Assembly (NCBI GenBank): GCA_013214975.1
Contig: JABSPR010000013.1
Coordinates: 1 to 21,547 of the forward strand
DNA: 21,547 bases
Reading direction: 5' to 3'
Source: Flavobacteriales bacterium
Lineage (GTDB): Bacteria > Bacteroidota > Bacteroidia > DT-38
Part shown: positions 8,159 through 15,352 of the stretch, in pieces
How the letters are laid out: every line of letters starts with the position of its first letter
How positions within the stretch are numbered: position 1 is the stretch's first letter
Notes under the pieces: generated by a model
The model's input: only the letters and a program-made list of their open reading frames with translations
What the model was told of the DNA's origin: nothing
Database searches by the model: none
Made by a program: the position numbers and the translations under genes

Positions 8159-8617
8159 TTACTTCTTCCCTTTTTCTTTCTTTACTTCAAAAGTAAATTC
8201 GGTAGAAACTTCTCTGTGCAATTTAACAGTAGCAGTATACTTGCCAATTTCTTTAATTGCTCCAGTACCGATAGACAAATGTCTTTTATCGATTTTGTGT
8301 CCTAGTCTTGCAGCAGCATCTGCAACTTGAGTTTTTGTAACAGAACCAAAGATTTTTCCTTTATCTCCTGCTTTTGCAAATATTACAAGTTCAGTACCTG
8401 ATAACAATTCAGCGGTTTTAAGAGCAGCCTCTTTGAGTTTAGACTCTTTACCTTCTCTTTGACGTAATGTTTCTTCTCTTTGCTTCTTCATTGATTCAGT
8501 AGCAAGTTCAGCTGAACCATTAGGAATTAAAAAATTCCTAGCATAGCCATCCTTTACTTTAACTAAATCGTACTTGAAACCAAGATACTCGACGTCTTCT
8601 TTTAGTATTACTTCCAT
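8159..8617 (-). CDS. rplI: 50S ribosomal protein L9
   Basis: L9 binds 23S rRNA near the base of the L1 stalk. The 152-residue product has the N-terminal RNA-binding domain (MEVILKEDVEYLGFKYDLVKVKDGYARNFLIPNG, matching the L9 signature), the long connecting helix rich in Lys/Glu (about 42-75), and the C-terminal domain (KIFGSVTKTQVADAAARLGHKIDKRHL). The length is normal for the family (about 150). The ATG at 8617 shares one base with the rpsR stop (TAATG), implying coupled translation. It is the last gene of the operon and is followed by a strong terminator. Confidence 0.98.
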   Translation of the reverse strand: MEVILKEDVEYLGFKYDLVKVKDGYARNFLIPNGSAELATESMKKQREETLRQREGKESKLKEAALKTAELLSGTELVIFAKAGDKGKIFGSVTKTQVADAAARLGHKIDKRHLSIGTGAIKEIGKYTATVKLHREVSTEFTFEVKKEKGKK

Positions 8618-8898
8618 TATTTATTCAACATATCTGCCAAGTATGGCAATAAGGCTAAATGTCTCGCTTTTTTAATCGCTTGACTTACTCTTTTCTGGTG
8701 CTTTGTAGCAGTTCCTGTTAATCTCCTAGGTAAAATTTTACCTTGCTCATTAACTAATTTAAGAAGGTACTTACCATCTTTATAATCAATAAACCTGATT
8801 CGTCCTTTAGAGAATCTACAATACCTGTTCTTCTCTACCTCAATTACTGGAGGATTTAAATATCTTATTTCAGATGTCGAATTATCTACCGTTGCCAT
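8617..8898 (-). CDS. rpsR: 30S ribosomal protein S18
   Basis: S18 pairs with S6 on the 30S platform. The 93-residue product contains the conserved core YCRFSKGRIRFIDYKD, then GKILPRRLTGTATKHQKRVSQAIKKARHLALLPYLADM, which is diagnostic of S18. It carries an N-terminal extension of about 20 residues relative to the 75-residue E. coli protein, which is common in Bacteroidota. Only one cysteine remains, so a zinc-ribbon form is not indicated. It lies 14 nt after rpsF and overlaps the rplI start by one base. There is no ssb gene between rpsF and rpsR, unlike the Firmicutes arrangement. Confidence 0.98.
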   Translation of the reverse strand: MATVDNSTSEIRYLNPPVIEVEKNRYCRFSKGRIRFIDYKDGKYLLKLVNEQGKILPRRLTGTATKHQKRVSQAIKKARHLALLPYLADMLNK

Positions 8899-8912
8899 AG
8901 CTTCTAAATTAA

Positions 8913-9290
8913 TTAAGCGTTTTCTGCTTGTTTTTCTTCTTGAGGCTCGTTTTTAGCTTCAGCCTTTTTCAATCTTTTCTTTTCTGCATAAGCAACAGCA
9001 TGCTTATCCATTCTAGATGTAAGGAATCTAATAATTTTCTCATCACGTGTAAACGCAACTTCGAAAGAATCGATTAAACTTCCTTCTGCTTCGAATTCTA
9101 TTAAGTAATAAAATCCAGTTGATTTCTTTTGAATTGGGTAAGCCAATTTTTTAAGCCCCCAGTTTTCTTCGTGAACTACTTTTGCTCCACCATCTTTCAA
9201 TAGTTTCTTGTACTTCTTTACCGAATCTTTTATTTGCGAATCGGAAAGAACTGGAGTCATTATAAACACTACTTCGTATCTTCTAGCCAT
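8913..9290 (-). CDS. rpsF: 30S ribosomal protein S6
   Basis: S6 is a 30S platform protein that partners S18. The 125-residue product opens with MARRYEVVFIMTPVLSDSQIKDSVKKYKKLL and contains HEENWGLKKLAYPIQKKSTGFYYLIEFEA, the S6 core. DEKIIRFLTSRMDKHAVAYAEKKR follows. The C-terminus is a charged, probably disordered Lys/Glu tail (KKAEAKNEPQEEKQAENA), as in many S6 proteins. It is the first gene of the rpsF-rpsR-rplI operon, with a well-formed promoter about 48 bp upstream, and is divergent from dnaX. Confidence 0.98.
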   Translation of the reverse strand: MARRYEVVFIMTPVLSDSQIKDSVKKYKKLLKDGGAKVVHEENWGLKKLAYPIQKKSTGFYYLIEFEAEGSLIDSFEVAFTRDEKIIRFLTSRMDKHAVAYAEKKRLKKAEAKNEPQEEKQAENA

Positions 9291-9337
9291 CTAAATCTCT
9301 ATTTTATAATTCTGCTAATTTCCTAAAAACAGGGCGG

Positions 9338-9368
9338 CAAAGTTAACAAACAATTGAATAAATTCAAA
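9338..9368 (-). promoter_or_regulatory. Bacteroidota promoter of rpsF-rpsR-rplI
   Basis: On the minus strand TTTG (9365-9368) is followed by exactly 19 bp and then TAACTTTG (9338-9345). Both halves and the spacing agree with the Bacteroidota -33/-7 consensus. The start of transcription would fall near 9334, giving a leader of about 45 nt before the rpsF ATG. This is the best promoter in the window. Confidence 0.75.
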
Positions 9369-9469
9369 CGAAACACCTTTTATTTAACGTCCCTATGTTA
9401 ATAATTATAACCGACAGCCACTTATGTAAATTATAACTAGCAATTACTAAATAAAACTTCCCTTTGTAG

Positions 9470-9477
9470 TATATTTG
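9470..9477 (+). promoter_or_regulatory. -7 promoter element (TATATTTG) for dnaX
   Basis: An exact TAnnTTTG match lies 33 bp before the dnaX ATG. No -33 TTTG is evident at about 19 bp spacing. As with purB, the terminal TTG of the motif is an in-frame false start. Confidence 0.5.
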
Positions 9478-9510
9478 TCAGACTGTCAAAAACGTCGACA
9501 AGTTAAGCCC

Positions 9511-11283
9511 ATGGGAAGTTTTGTTGTTTCTGCTCGCAAATATAGGCCATCTTCATTTAGCACTGTAGTAGGCCAGAAAAGCATTACAAGCACGCTTAAA
9601 AACGCAATCAAAAACGACCATCTAGCACAATCATTTCTTTTTTGCGGTCCAAGAGGAGTCGGAAAAACCAGTTGTGCTCGGATTTTAGCCAAAACAGTTA
9701 ACTGTTTTAACATTGCCAAATCCGAAAACATTGAAGCTTGTAATGATTGTGAATCGTGTAACTCGTTTAACGAAGGACATTCTTTAAATATTTACGAACT
9801 AGATGCTGCTTCAAACAATTCAGTAGATGGAATTCGAAGTCTTGTAGACCAAGTAAGATTAGCTCCTCAAATCGGAGATAAGAAAATTTATATTATTGAT
9901 GAAGTTCACATGCTGTCTCAAGCAGCTTTTAATGCTTTCCTTAAAACATTAGAAGAGCCCCCAGAACATGCGATGTTTATCTTGGCGACAACCGAGAAAC
10001 ATAAAATCATCCCTACAATACTGTCGCGATGTCAAATTTTCAACTTCAGCCGAATTGGAGTTAATGATATAGCGGAACAACTTAAAACCATTTGCGAAAA
10101 GGAGTCGATAGAGGCCGAGCCGAGAGCGCTACATACTATTGGTCAAAAAGCAGATGGCGCTATGCGAGATGCGCTTTCAATATTCGATCAGGTGGTGAGC
10201 TTTGCAGGGAAGAACATTACTTACGATAATGTTATTGAGAATCTAAACATCTTAAGCGATGAATACTTCTTTAAAGTTTGCAATGCGATAAAGGAAAAGG
10301 ATGTTTCTTCTTCTCTTCTCACTTTCGATGAAATATTAAGAAAAGGATTTGATGGCCAACATTTTATTGTAGGGCTAGCCAATCATTTTAGAAACCTATT
10401 AGTTGCACAAGACCCTTCTACACTTAATTTGATCGAAACAGATAATAGTGTTAAGAAATCAATCTTTGAGCAGTCTAAGCTATTTGACCCCGATCAGATA
10501 GTAGAGATCCTCAATTTACTTAACAAATGTGATGTGGGGTATCGCATGAGTAAGAACCAACGTTTACATGTTGAGCTGTGCCTCATCTTCATCACTAGAA
10601 GAAACATTGTAAAAAAAAAAGTTAATACTGGCGTAATTACAGAAGCTCCTAAAAAGGAACTATCTCGCCCTACGGTTGAATCGACTATTCCAGTTCCAGA
10701 ACAACAAACTAAAAAAGCGAAAATTCAAGAGACACCGGTTAATACTGGATCGAATCTAGACCTCAAAAAAGAAGAGCCTGTTCAAAAACAATCTTTTAAG
10801 GTAAATACCCCACCTTCGGTAACGGATAGAAAAAGAAAAGGCTCAGTTTCCATTTCAAATATCATGAACAGCAAAGCTGCTGAAGATAAAGAGGGTTTAA
10901 CAGAAGAACCTGAAACGCCATTTACGCGTGAAGAGTTTATGGAAGCATGGAATGATTCAGTCGAAAAATATAAAGAAGGAGGAAAAATCAATCTCTATAA
11001 TACACTTCAAAAGAAAGAACCTATAATTCATGATGATTATGGCATAGAAATAGTCATCAACAATCTAGTTCAAGAGGAGTCTATCAATGTAGAAAAAACA
11101 GAATTACTTGAGGAGCTTAGAAAAAAGCTAAATAACTATGCGCTCTATTTAATAATTACGATTACGGAAGCTAAGGAAGAAGCTACCCTGTATACATCTA
11201 TGGACAAGTTCAAGAAGCTTGCAGAAAAGAATCCTAAAATGCTTGAATTACAGAAGAAACTAGATCTTGAAGTTACTTACTAG
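9511..11283 (+). CDS. dnaX: DNA polymerase III subunit tau (and possibly gamma)
   Basis: DnaX is the ATPase of the replicative clamp loader; the full-length tau form also bridges polymerase cores and helicase. The product is 590 residues from the ATG at 9511. Visible elements are Walker A GPRGVGKT (46-53), zinc ligands Cys65, Cys77, Cys80 and Cys83, Walker B DEVH (130-133), and the SRC sensor/arginine-finger motif (172-174). The clamp-loader collar domain ends near residue 365. Then comes a low-complexity Pro/Lys/Glu linker (about 371-460) and a tau-like C-terminal domain from about 465. A run of ten A (10611-10620) encodes Lys368-370 precisely at the collar/linker junction. The in-frame TTG at 9475 is rejected as part of the promoter. 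The gene is monocistronic and divergent from rpsF. Confidence 0.96.
   Translation: MGSFVVSARKYRPSSFSTVVGQKSITSTLKNAIKNDHLAQSFLFCGPRGVGKTSCARILAKTVNCFNIAKSENIEACNDCESCNSFNEGHSLNIYELDAASNNSVDGIRSLVDQVRLAPQIGDKKIYIIDEVHMLSQAAFNAFLKTLEEPPEHAMFILATTEKHKIIPTILSRCQIFNFSRIGVNDIAEQLKTICEKESIEAEPRALHTIGQKADGAMRDALSIFDQVVSFAGKNITYDNVIENLNILSDEYFFKVCNAIKEKDVSSSLLTFDEILRKGFDGQHFIVGLANHFRNLLVAQDPSTLNLIETDNSVKKSIFEQSKLFDPDQIVEILNLLNKCDVGYRMSKNQRLHVELCLIFITRRNIVKKKVNTGVITEAPKKELSRPTVESTIPVPEQQTKKAKIQETPVNTGSNLDLKKEEPVQKQSFKVNTPPSVTDRKRKGSVSISNIMNSKAAEDKEGLTEEPETPFTREEFMEAWNDSVEKYKEGGKINLYNTLQKKEPIIHDDYGIEIVINNLVQEESINVEKTELLEELRKKLNNYALYLIITITEAKEEATLYTSMDKFKKLAEKNPKMLELQKKLDLEVTY
10611..10636 (+). other. 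Candidate programmed slippage site in dnaX (A10 run with flanking out-of-frame stops)
   Basis: In frame this reads GTA AAA AAA AAA GTT. A shift to the -1 frame gives one codon (AGT) and then the stop TAA at 10623-10625. A shift to the +1 frame gives AAG TTA ATA CTG GCG and the stop TAA at 10634-10636. Either would make a protein of about 370-375 residues comprising domains I-III only, which is the expected makeup of a gamma subunit. Slippage at A-runs in dnaX is established in E. coli (ribosomal) and Thermus (transcriptional). Its use here is inference. Confidence 0.55.
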
Positions 11284-11356
11284 ATTAATTTGACGCTATA
11301 TATTAAATAAGGTAGTCTTTCATCTTACGCATTAGAAATCAGACCTATTTCAATAT

Positions 11357-11369
11357 TTACATTACAAAT
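11357..11369 (+). repeat. 13-bp direct repeat, copy 1 (TTACATTACAAAT)
   Basis: It is identical to 11520-11532. Both copies lie in the 260-bp gap between dnaX and icd. The remainder of that gap is AT-rich and I see no gene, terminator or convincing promoter in it. Confidence 0.6.
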
Positions 11370-11519
11370 CGTCAAATTGTGGCAATAGAAATAAACACAA
11401 GATGTATTTTTACGTAATCATATAGTCGATATCTGTTGTACAATTACCTATTTCGGAGATATAATAAATCTATTTTAGGATAAGCACGTATTGGCTTTAA
11501 ATTCGTTGATATAGCGAAA

Positions 11520-11532
11520 TTACATTACAAAT
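11520..11532 (+). repeat. 13-bp direct repeat, copy 2 (TTACATTACAAAT)
   Basis: This second copy ends 11 bp before the icd start codon, so it lies in the probable icd leader or promoter region. The distance between copy starts is 163 bp. Confidence 0.6.
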
Positions 11533-11543
11533 AAAATTCAATT

Positions 11544-12818
11544 ATGGCAGGAGAAAAGATAACTGTAGCGGAAGGTGGTAAACTAAATGTGCCTAGCCAC
11601 CCTATTATCCCTTTTATCGAAGGTGATGGAATCGGTGCCGATATTTGGCCTGTTGCTAAAAAAGTAATTGATCGTGCAATCGAAATCTCATACGGTACTG
11701 ATAGAAAGATTGAATGGAAAGAAATTCTCGTTGGAGAAAAAGCGTTTAATACAGTTAATGAATGGCTTCCAGAAGTTAGCCTTGAAATTATAAGAGAAAA
11801 CTTAATTGCTATTAAAGGGCCTTTAACCACACCAATTGGAGGCGGGATGAGGTCTCTTAACGTAGCCCTAAGACAAAAACTAGACTTATATACTTGCATT
11901 CGACCGGTTAGATGGTTTCAAGGCGTCCCTTCTCCTATGCTACATCCAGACTGGATTGACATGGTAATATTCAGAGAAAACACAGAAGATATATACGCTG
12001 GCATAGAGTGGATGTCTGGTACTCCTGAATGTAATAAAGTAATTAAATTCTTACGAGAAGAAATGGGGGTACAAGAGATTAGGTTTCCTGACACTTCCTC
12101 AATAGGTATTAAGCCAGTATCTAAACAAGGTTCAGAGCGACTAATCCGAGCAGCAATCAAATATGCGATTAAGCACAAAAAACCTTCTGTTACATTAGTT
12201 CACAAAGGAAACATAATGAAATATACAGAGGGAGCCTTTAAAAACTGGGGTTATGCTCTCGCTCGAAATGAATTTGGACCGCACGTTTTTACTTGGGAAG
12301 AGTACGACGAGATAATGGATAAAGATGGGGCAAAATCAGCAAACAATGCCCAAAACCAGGCAATTGAAGATGGCAAAGTGATCATTAAAGATTCTTTAGC
12401 AGACGCGTTCCTTCAGCAAATTGAATTAAGACCAAAAAACTACTCTGTAATAGCAACGCTGAACCTTAATGGAGATTACATTTCAGATGCACTAGCAGCT
12501 GCTGTGGGCGGAATAGGCATTGCGCCAGGAGCTAATGTTAATTACAAAACCGGTCACGCAATATTTGAAGCTACACATGGAACTGCTCCAAAGTACGCTG
12601 GTAAAGACAAAGTAAATCCATGCTCATTAATCCTATCTGCCGTTCTTATGCTAGAGCACTTAGGATGGCAAGAGCCCGCGGATTTAATTGTTCAAGGTAT
12701 CGAAGATGCAATCGGCGACAAACGTGTTACTTACGATTTCGCACGTTTAATGAGCGGTGCTACATTACTGAAATGTTCAGAATTTGGTGATGAGCTTATC
12801 AAACACATGGAGGCTTAG
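11544..12818 (+). CDS. icd: Isocitrate dehydrogenase (NADP+), E. coli Icd type
   Basis: Icd oxidatively decarboxylates isocitrate to 2-oxoglutarate. The 424-residue product aligns closely to E. coli Icd (416 residues). The substrate loop GGGMRSLNVALRQ has Ser104 at the place of the phosphorylatable Ser113. The RENTEDIYAGIEW, VHKGNIMKYTEGAFKNWGYALA and NLNGDYISDALAAAVGG motifs are present. NADP-specificity residues are conserved with a constant offset of six: His345, Lys350, Tyr351, Val357, Tyr397 and Arg401 (E. coli His339, Lys344, Tyr345, Val351, Tyr391, Arg395). That pattern argues for NADP rather than NAD. No AceK kinase gene is in view, so control by phosphorylation cannot be judged. The gene is preceded by a 260-bp gap and is probably transcribed alone. 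Confidence 0.97.
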   Translation: MAGEKITVAEGGKLNVPSHPIIPFIEGDGIGADIWPVAKKVIDRAIEISYGTDRKIEWKEILVGEKAFNTVNEWLPEVSLEIIRENLIAIKGPLTTPIGGGMRSLNVALRQKLDLYTCIRPVRWFQGVPSPMLHPDWIDMVIFRENTEDIYAGIEWMSGTPECNKVIKFLREEMGVQEIRFPDTSSIGIKPVSKQGSERLIRAAIKYAIKHKKPSVTLVHKGNIMKYTEGAFKNWGYALARNEFGPHVFTWEEYDEIMDKDGAKSANNAQNQAIEDGKVIIKDSLADAFLQQIELRPKNYSVIATLNLNGDYISDALAAAVGGIGIAPGANVNYKTGHAIFEATHGTAPKYAGKDKVNPCSLILSAVLMLEHLGWQEPADLIVQGIEDAIGDKRVTYDFARLMSGATLLKCSEFGDELIKHMEA

Positions 12819-12921
12819 ATTAATTCCAATCTCCTTTCTTTTTATTACATCATCGCTTAAGAAGGCATGAAATACTATCAAAAAATTGTAGCTTTACCCA
12901 ACTAAATTTTTAAGGCATAGT

Positions 12922-13494
12922 ATGAAAAAAGGCATTCAGGCAGCATTGTTAGTTGCTATAATTGGATTATCCTATTTGGTATATAACAGCATTCAAAGCA
13001 AAGTAGAATTTGAAACGAATGCAAGAGCAAGAAGAGATGTTGTTGTAGAAAATCTAATCGATATTAGAACTGCAGAGATCGCCTACAAAACGGTTAAAGG
13101 CTATTACGCAAACAATTTCGATTCACTTTTAGATTGCATTAAAAACGATAGCTTTCTGGTTATCTTACAAAAAGGAGACTTGGAAGATTCTGTGGCAGTG
13201 GCACATGGCTTAGTTACTAGAGATACATCTTTTGTTAGCATTAGAGATTCCATTTTCGCTGCACCCTACCCACTCGATTCAATGAGATTAATTCCATTTG
13301 GAGACAACGAAGAATTTGTTCTAGATGCTGGAGAGGTTGAAAAAGGAAAAGTAAAAGTAAAAGTGTTTATGGCATTTGCTAATTACGGAGCCATCTATAA
13401 CAATCTAAACACAAAGAACGAGAATATCGACTTTGAAGAAGGGCTACAAGTTGGATCCATGACGGAAACTTCAACCAGTGGAAATTGGGAATAA
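12922..13494 (+). CDS. Membrane-anchored pilin-like hypothetical protein
   Basis: The 190-residue product has one N-terminal membrane segment (about 5-22, IQAALLVAIIGLSYLVYNSI). A helix rich in Arg/Lys (KVEFETNARARRDVVVENLIDIRTAEIAYKTVKGYYANNFDSLLDCI) follows. The arrangement of an N-terminal hydrophobic helix running into an amphipathic helix, then Y-x3-KG-Y-x5-DSLL, resembles type IV pseudopilins. However, the Glu5 residue typical of pilins is absent and the prepilin cleavage site (possibly after Gly4) is weak. The C-terminal part is a beta-rich, charged domain presumably facing the periplasm. It overlaps the DUF3822 gene by 17 bp and heads a five-gene run. The function is unknown; the pilin likeness is my inference from the pattern only. 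Confidence 0.7.
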   Translation: MKKGIQAALLVAIIGLSYLVYNSIQSKVEFETNARARRDVVVENLIDIRTAEIAYKTVKGYYANNFDSLLDCIKNDSFLVILQKGDLEDSVAVAHGLVTRDTSFVSIRDSIFAAPYPLDSMRLIPFGDNEEFVLDAGEVEKGKVKVKVFMAFANYGAIYNNLNTKNENIDFEEGLQVGSMTETSTSGNWE

Positions 13495-14326
13495 TATAAA
13501 GCCTAATATCGATCTTATTGACGATGCTTTTCAGCCAAATATGGTTGCTGATTGCCGTTTAAACATTCTTCTTACCCCAAGACACTTTACCGCTAGCATT
13601 TTTGATACATACAACAACAAGTATGTAGGTCTTCAAAAAATCGGATTTTCAAATAACTTGCAGTTGGTGGAGATTCTCCACCAAGATTTATTTCAAAACA
13701 AATTCGGCTCAGTACAAGCTTTCACGAATCAATCTACTAGTACGATTGTCCCTAGCGCTCTCTATGAAGAAAAAAACAAGTCTCAATACTTAGCATTTGT
13801 CAATGGCAAAGAGGACGGAATCGAAATCCGAACAGACAATTTAAATAGTGCAAGTGCCAAAGTTATCTACGGCGTTGATTCTGATATCAATAATATATTC
13901 TTCAAACAATTTGAGAATATTAAGTTTAATCATTTCTCTACGGCATTTATAGAATCTCTTATTCAAAGGCATAAGAACGAGGAAAAACTAAATTGCTTTG
14001 CAAGTATAGATAGCGATTCCTTCCATTTAGTTGTAATCCAAGGCAAGAATTTATTATTTATCAATCGATTTGATTACACTAAAAATGAAGATATCTTGTA
14101 TTTCATTTTGTTCGCATTCGAACAATTAAACCTAAACCCAGAGACTATTTCACTGCAACTGTTTGGTGCACCTAACGGCATAACAGAATTACATAATACT
14201 CTTTTAAATTATGTTAGAAATGTAGTATTAGGTAAACGATTACATTCGGTTGATTTCTCCTATGTATTCAATGAAATAGAAGATCATGAACATTTCATAC
14301 TCCTAAACAATTACGTGTGCGAATAA
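13478..14326 (+). CDS. DUF3822 family protein
   Basis: The 282-residue product fits the Bacteroidota-restricted DUF3822 family (PF12864): an N-terminal IDLIDDAFQP region, paired beta/alpha halves (LNILLTPRHFTASIFDTYNNKYVGLQ and LNCFASIDSDSFHLVVIQGKNLLFINRFDY), and the closing HEHFILLNNYVCE. I recall, unverified, a structural-genomics structure of a family member with an actin-like ATPase fold. No classic phosphate-binding loop is visible here. The start is GTG at 13478, inside the preceding gene. The first ATG (13544) would remove conserved N-terminal sequence, and the 17-bp overlap fits coupled translation. It overlaps rsmD by 10 bp. The role is unknown; linkage with a pilin-like membrane protein is suggestive of a PilM-like partner, but this is speculation. 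Confidence 0.8.
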   Translation: MEIGNNIKPNIDLIDDAFQPNMVADCRLNILLTPRHFTASIFDTYNNKYVGLQKIGFSNNLQLVEILHQDLFQNKFGSVQAFTNQSTSTIVPSALYEEKNKSQYLAFVNGKEDGIEIRTDNLNSASAKVIYGVDSDINNIFFKQFENIKFNHFSTAFIESLIQRHKNEEKLNCFASIDSDSFHLVVIQGKNLLFINRFDYTKNEDILYFILFAFEQLNLNPETISLQLFGAPNGITELHNTLLNYVRNVVLGKRLHSVDFSYVFNEIEDHEHFILLNNYVCE

Positions 14327-14850
14327 TTTCAGGAAGCCTAAAAGGCCGAAAATTCAATCCCCCAAAAGATTTACCGGTTCGTCCTACTACAGATTATGGC
14401 AAAGAAGGCTTGTTTAGTCTATTGGACAATCGATATGATTTCGAAAACTGCAACGTACTGGATTTATATAGTGGCACCGGAAATATGGCTTATGAATTCG
14501 CATCAAGGGGCGCAAAGCAAGTAACTGCGGTTGACTTAGACTATAAATGCACCAGTTATATTAAACAAGTAAGTAAGGGTTGGGACATTAAGACCATTCG
14601 AGTATTCCGCAGCGATGTATCTAGGTTCATCGAAAGAAGAAAAGAATCTTATGATATTATTTATGCCGATCCTCCTTATGAGATAAGGAATTTAGGTAAA
14701 ATATTGGATCATATATTAATGTCCGGGATAATCAGCAAAGATGGAATTCTAGTCTTTGAACACTCGAAGAGAAATGACTTTTCGAAAAAGGAACAGTTTT
14801 TGGAAGAAAGAAAATACGGCGATGTCCGTATGAGTATCTTTTCAGCATAA
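14317..14850 (+). CDS. rsmD: 16S rRNA (guanine-966 N2)-methyltransferase
   Basis: RsmD makes m2G966 in 16S rRNA using S-adenosylmethionine. The 177-residue product opens with RIISGSLKGRKFNPPKDLPVRPTTDYGKEGLFSLL, the diagnostic RsmD N-terminus. It has the SAM-binding motif VLDLYSGTGNMAYEFASRGA and the catalytic motif IV DPPY at 118-121. The start is GTG at 14317, giving MRIISG, and it overlaps the DUF3822 gene by 10 bp. It lies 34 bp ahead of coaD, an adjacency common in many bacteria. The length is slightly short of E. coli RsmD (198) but covers the entire domain. Confidence 0.95.
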   Translation: MRIISGSLKGRKFNPPKDLPVRPTTDYGKEGLFSLLDNRYDFENCNVLDLYSGTGNMAYEFASRGAKQVTAVDLDYKCTSYIKQVSKGWDIKTIRVFRSDVSRFIERRKESYDIIYADPPYEIRNLGKILDHILMSGIISKDGILVFEHSKRNDFSKKEQFLEERKYGDVRMSIFSA

Positions 14851-14884
14851 CAAATACTATCTTTAAAATATCAAACTAGCATAG

Positions 14885-15352
14885 ATGGAAAAGAAAATTG
14901 CAATATTTCCGGGTTCGTTCGATCCAATTACTACAGGTCACGAAGCTATCATCAAGAAAGCATCTTATATATTCGATAAAATCGTAATATCTATTGGAGT
15001 AAATACAACTAAGAATTACCTCTTTCCTATAGAAACAAGAATAAATTGGATTGAAAAAATATTTATCGCTGATTCAAAAATTAGTGTAAAAAGCTACGAA
15101 GGTTTAACCGTTGAGTTTTGCGATTCGATTGGAGCTAATTATATTATACGAGGATTACGAACATCCGCAGACTTTGAGTTCGAAAGACAAATTGCGTATA
15201 TGAACGAAGCGATGAATAAAAATATTCAAAGCGTCTTTTTGTTGTCAAACCAAGAGCATTCTGCGATTAGCTCTACAATTGTTCGAGAGATAATCAAATC
15301 CGGCGGAGATGCCTCTCAGTTTGTTTCATCACAAGTGGATTTGAATGTTTAA
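14885..15352 (+). CDS. coaD: Phosphopantetheine adenylyltransferase
   Basis: CoaD catalyses the penultimate step of CoA synthesis, 4'-phosphopantetheine plus ATP to dephospho-CoA. The 155-residue product is of normal family length (about 160). It shows the nucleotidyltransferase motif AIFPGSFDPITTGH with TxGH at 16-19, the RGLRTSADFEFERQIAYMN substrate region, and ISSTIVRE (128-135), equivalent to the second ATP-binding motif. The ATG at 14885 is a clear start. Its last 8 bases overlap the ATG of the following TlpA-like gene. Confidence 0.97.
   Translation: MEKKIAIFPGSFDPITTGHEAIIKKASYIFDKIVISIGVNTTKNYLFPIETRINWIEKIFIADSKISVKSYEGLTVEFCDSIGANYIIRGLRTSADFEFERQIAYMNEAMNKNIQSVFLLSNQEHSAISSTIVREIIKSGGDASQFVSSQVDLNV

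Noticed and set aside
8054..8305. An 83-codon plus-strand open frame spanning the acnB-rplI gap.
   Set aside because: It crosses the strong terminator hairpin, runs antisense into rplI, and encodes a Phe/Ser/Lys-rich low-complexity product from poly-A/T tracts.
9291..9337. Possible S6:S18-binding autoregulatory leader upstream of rpsF.
   Set aside because: The predicted leader of about 45 nt contains CCG near its start but no stable stem of the known motif that I can draw by eye.
10621..10748. Repeated GTTAATACTGG (10621-10631 and 10738-10748) in the dnaX linker, considered as a stimulatory or recombination element.
   Set aside because: Both copies are in frame and encode VNTG within a low-complexity linker, so simple linker repetition explains them.
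12816..12840. Small hairpin (AGATT/AATCT) followed by a C/T-rich stretch after icd, considered as a terminator.
   Set aside because: The stem is five base pairs with only one G-C pair. The T-run is interrupted and it partly overlaps the stop codon.
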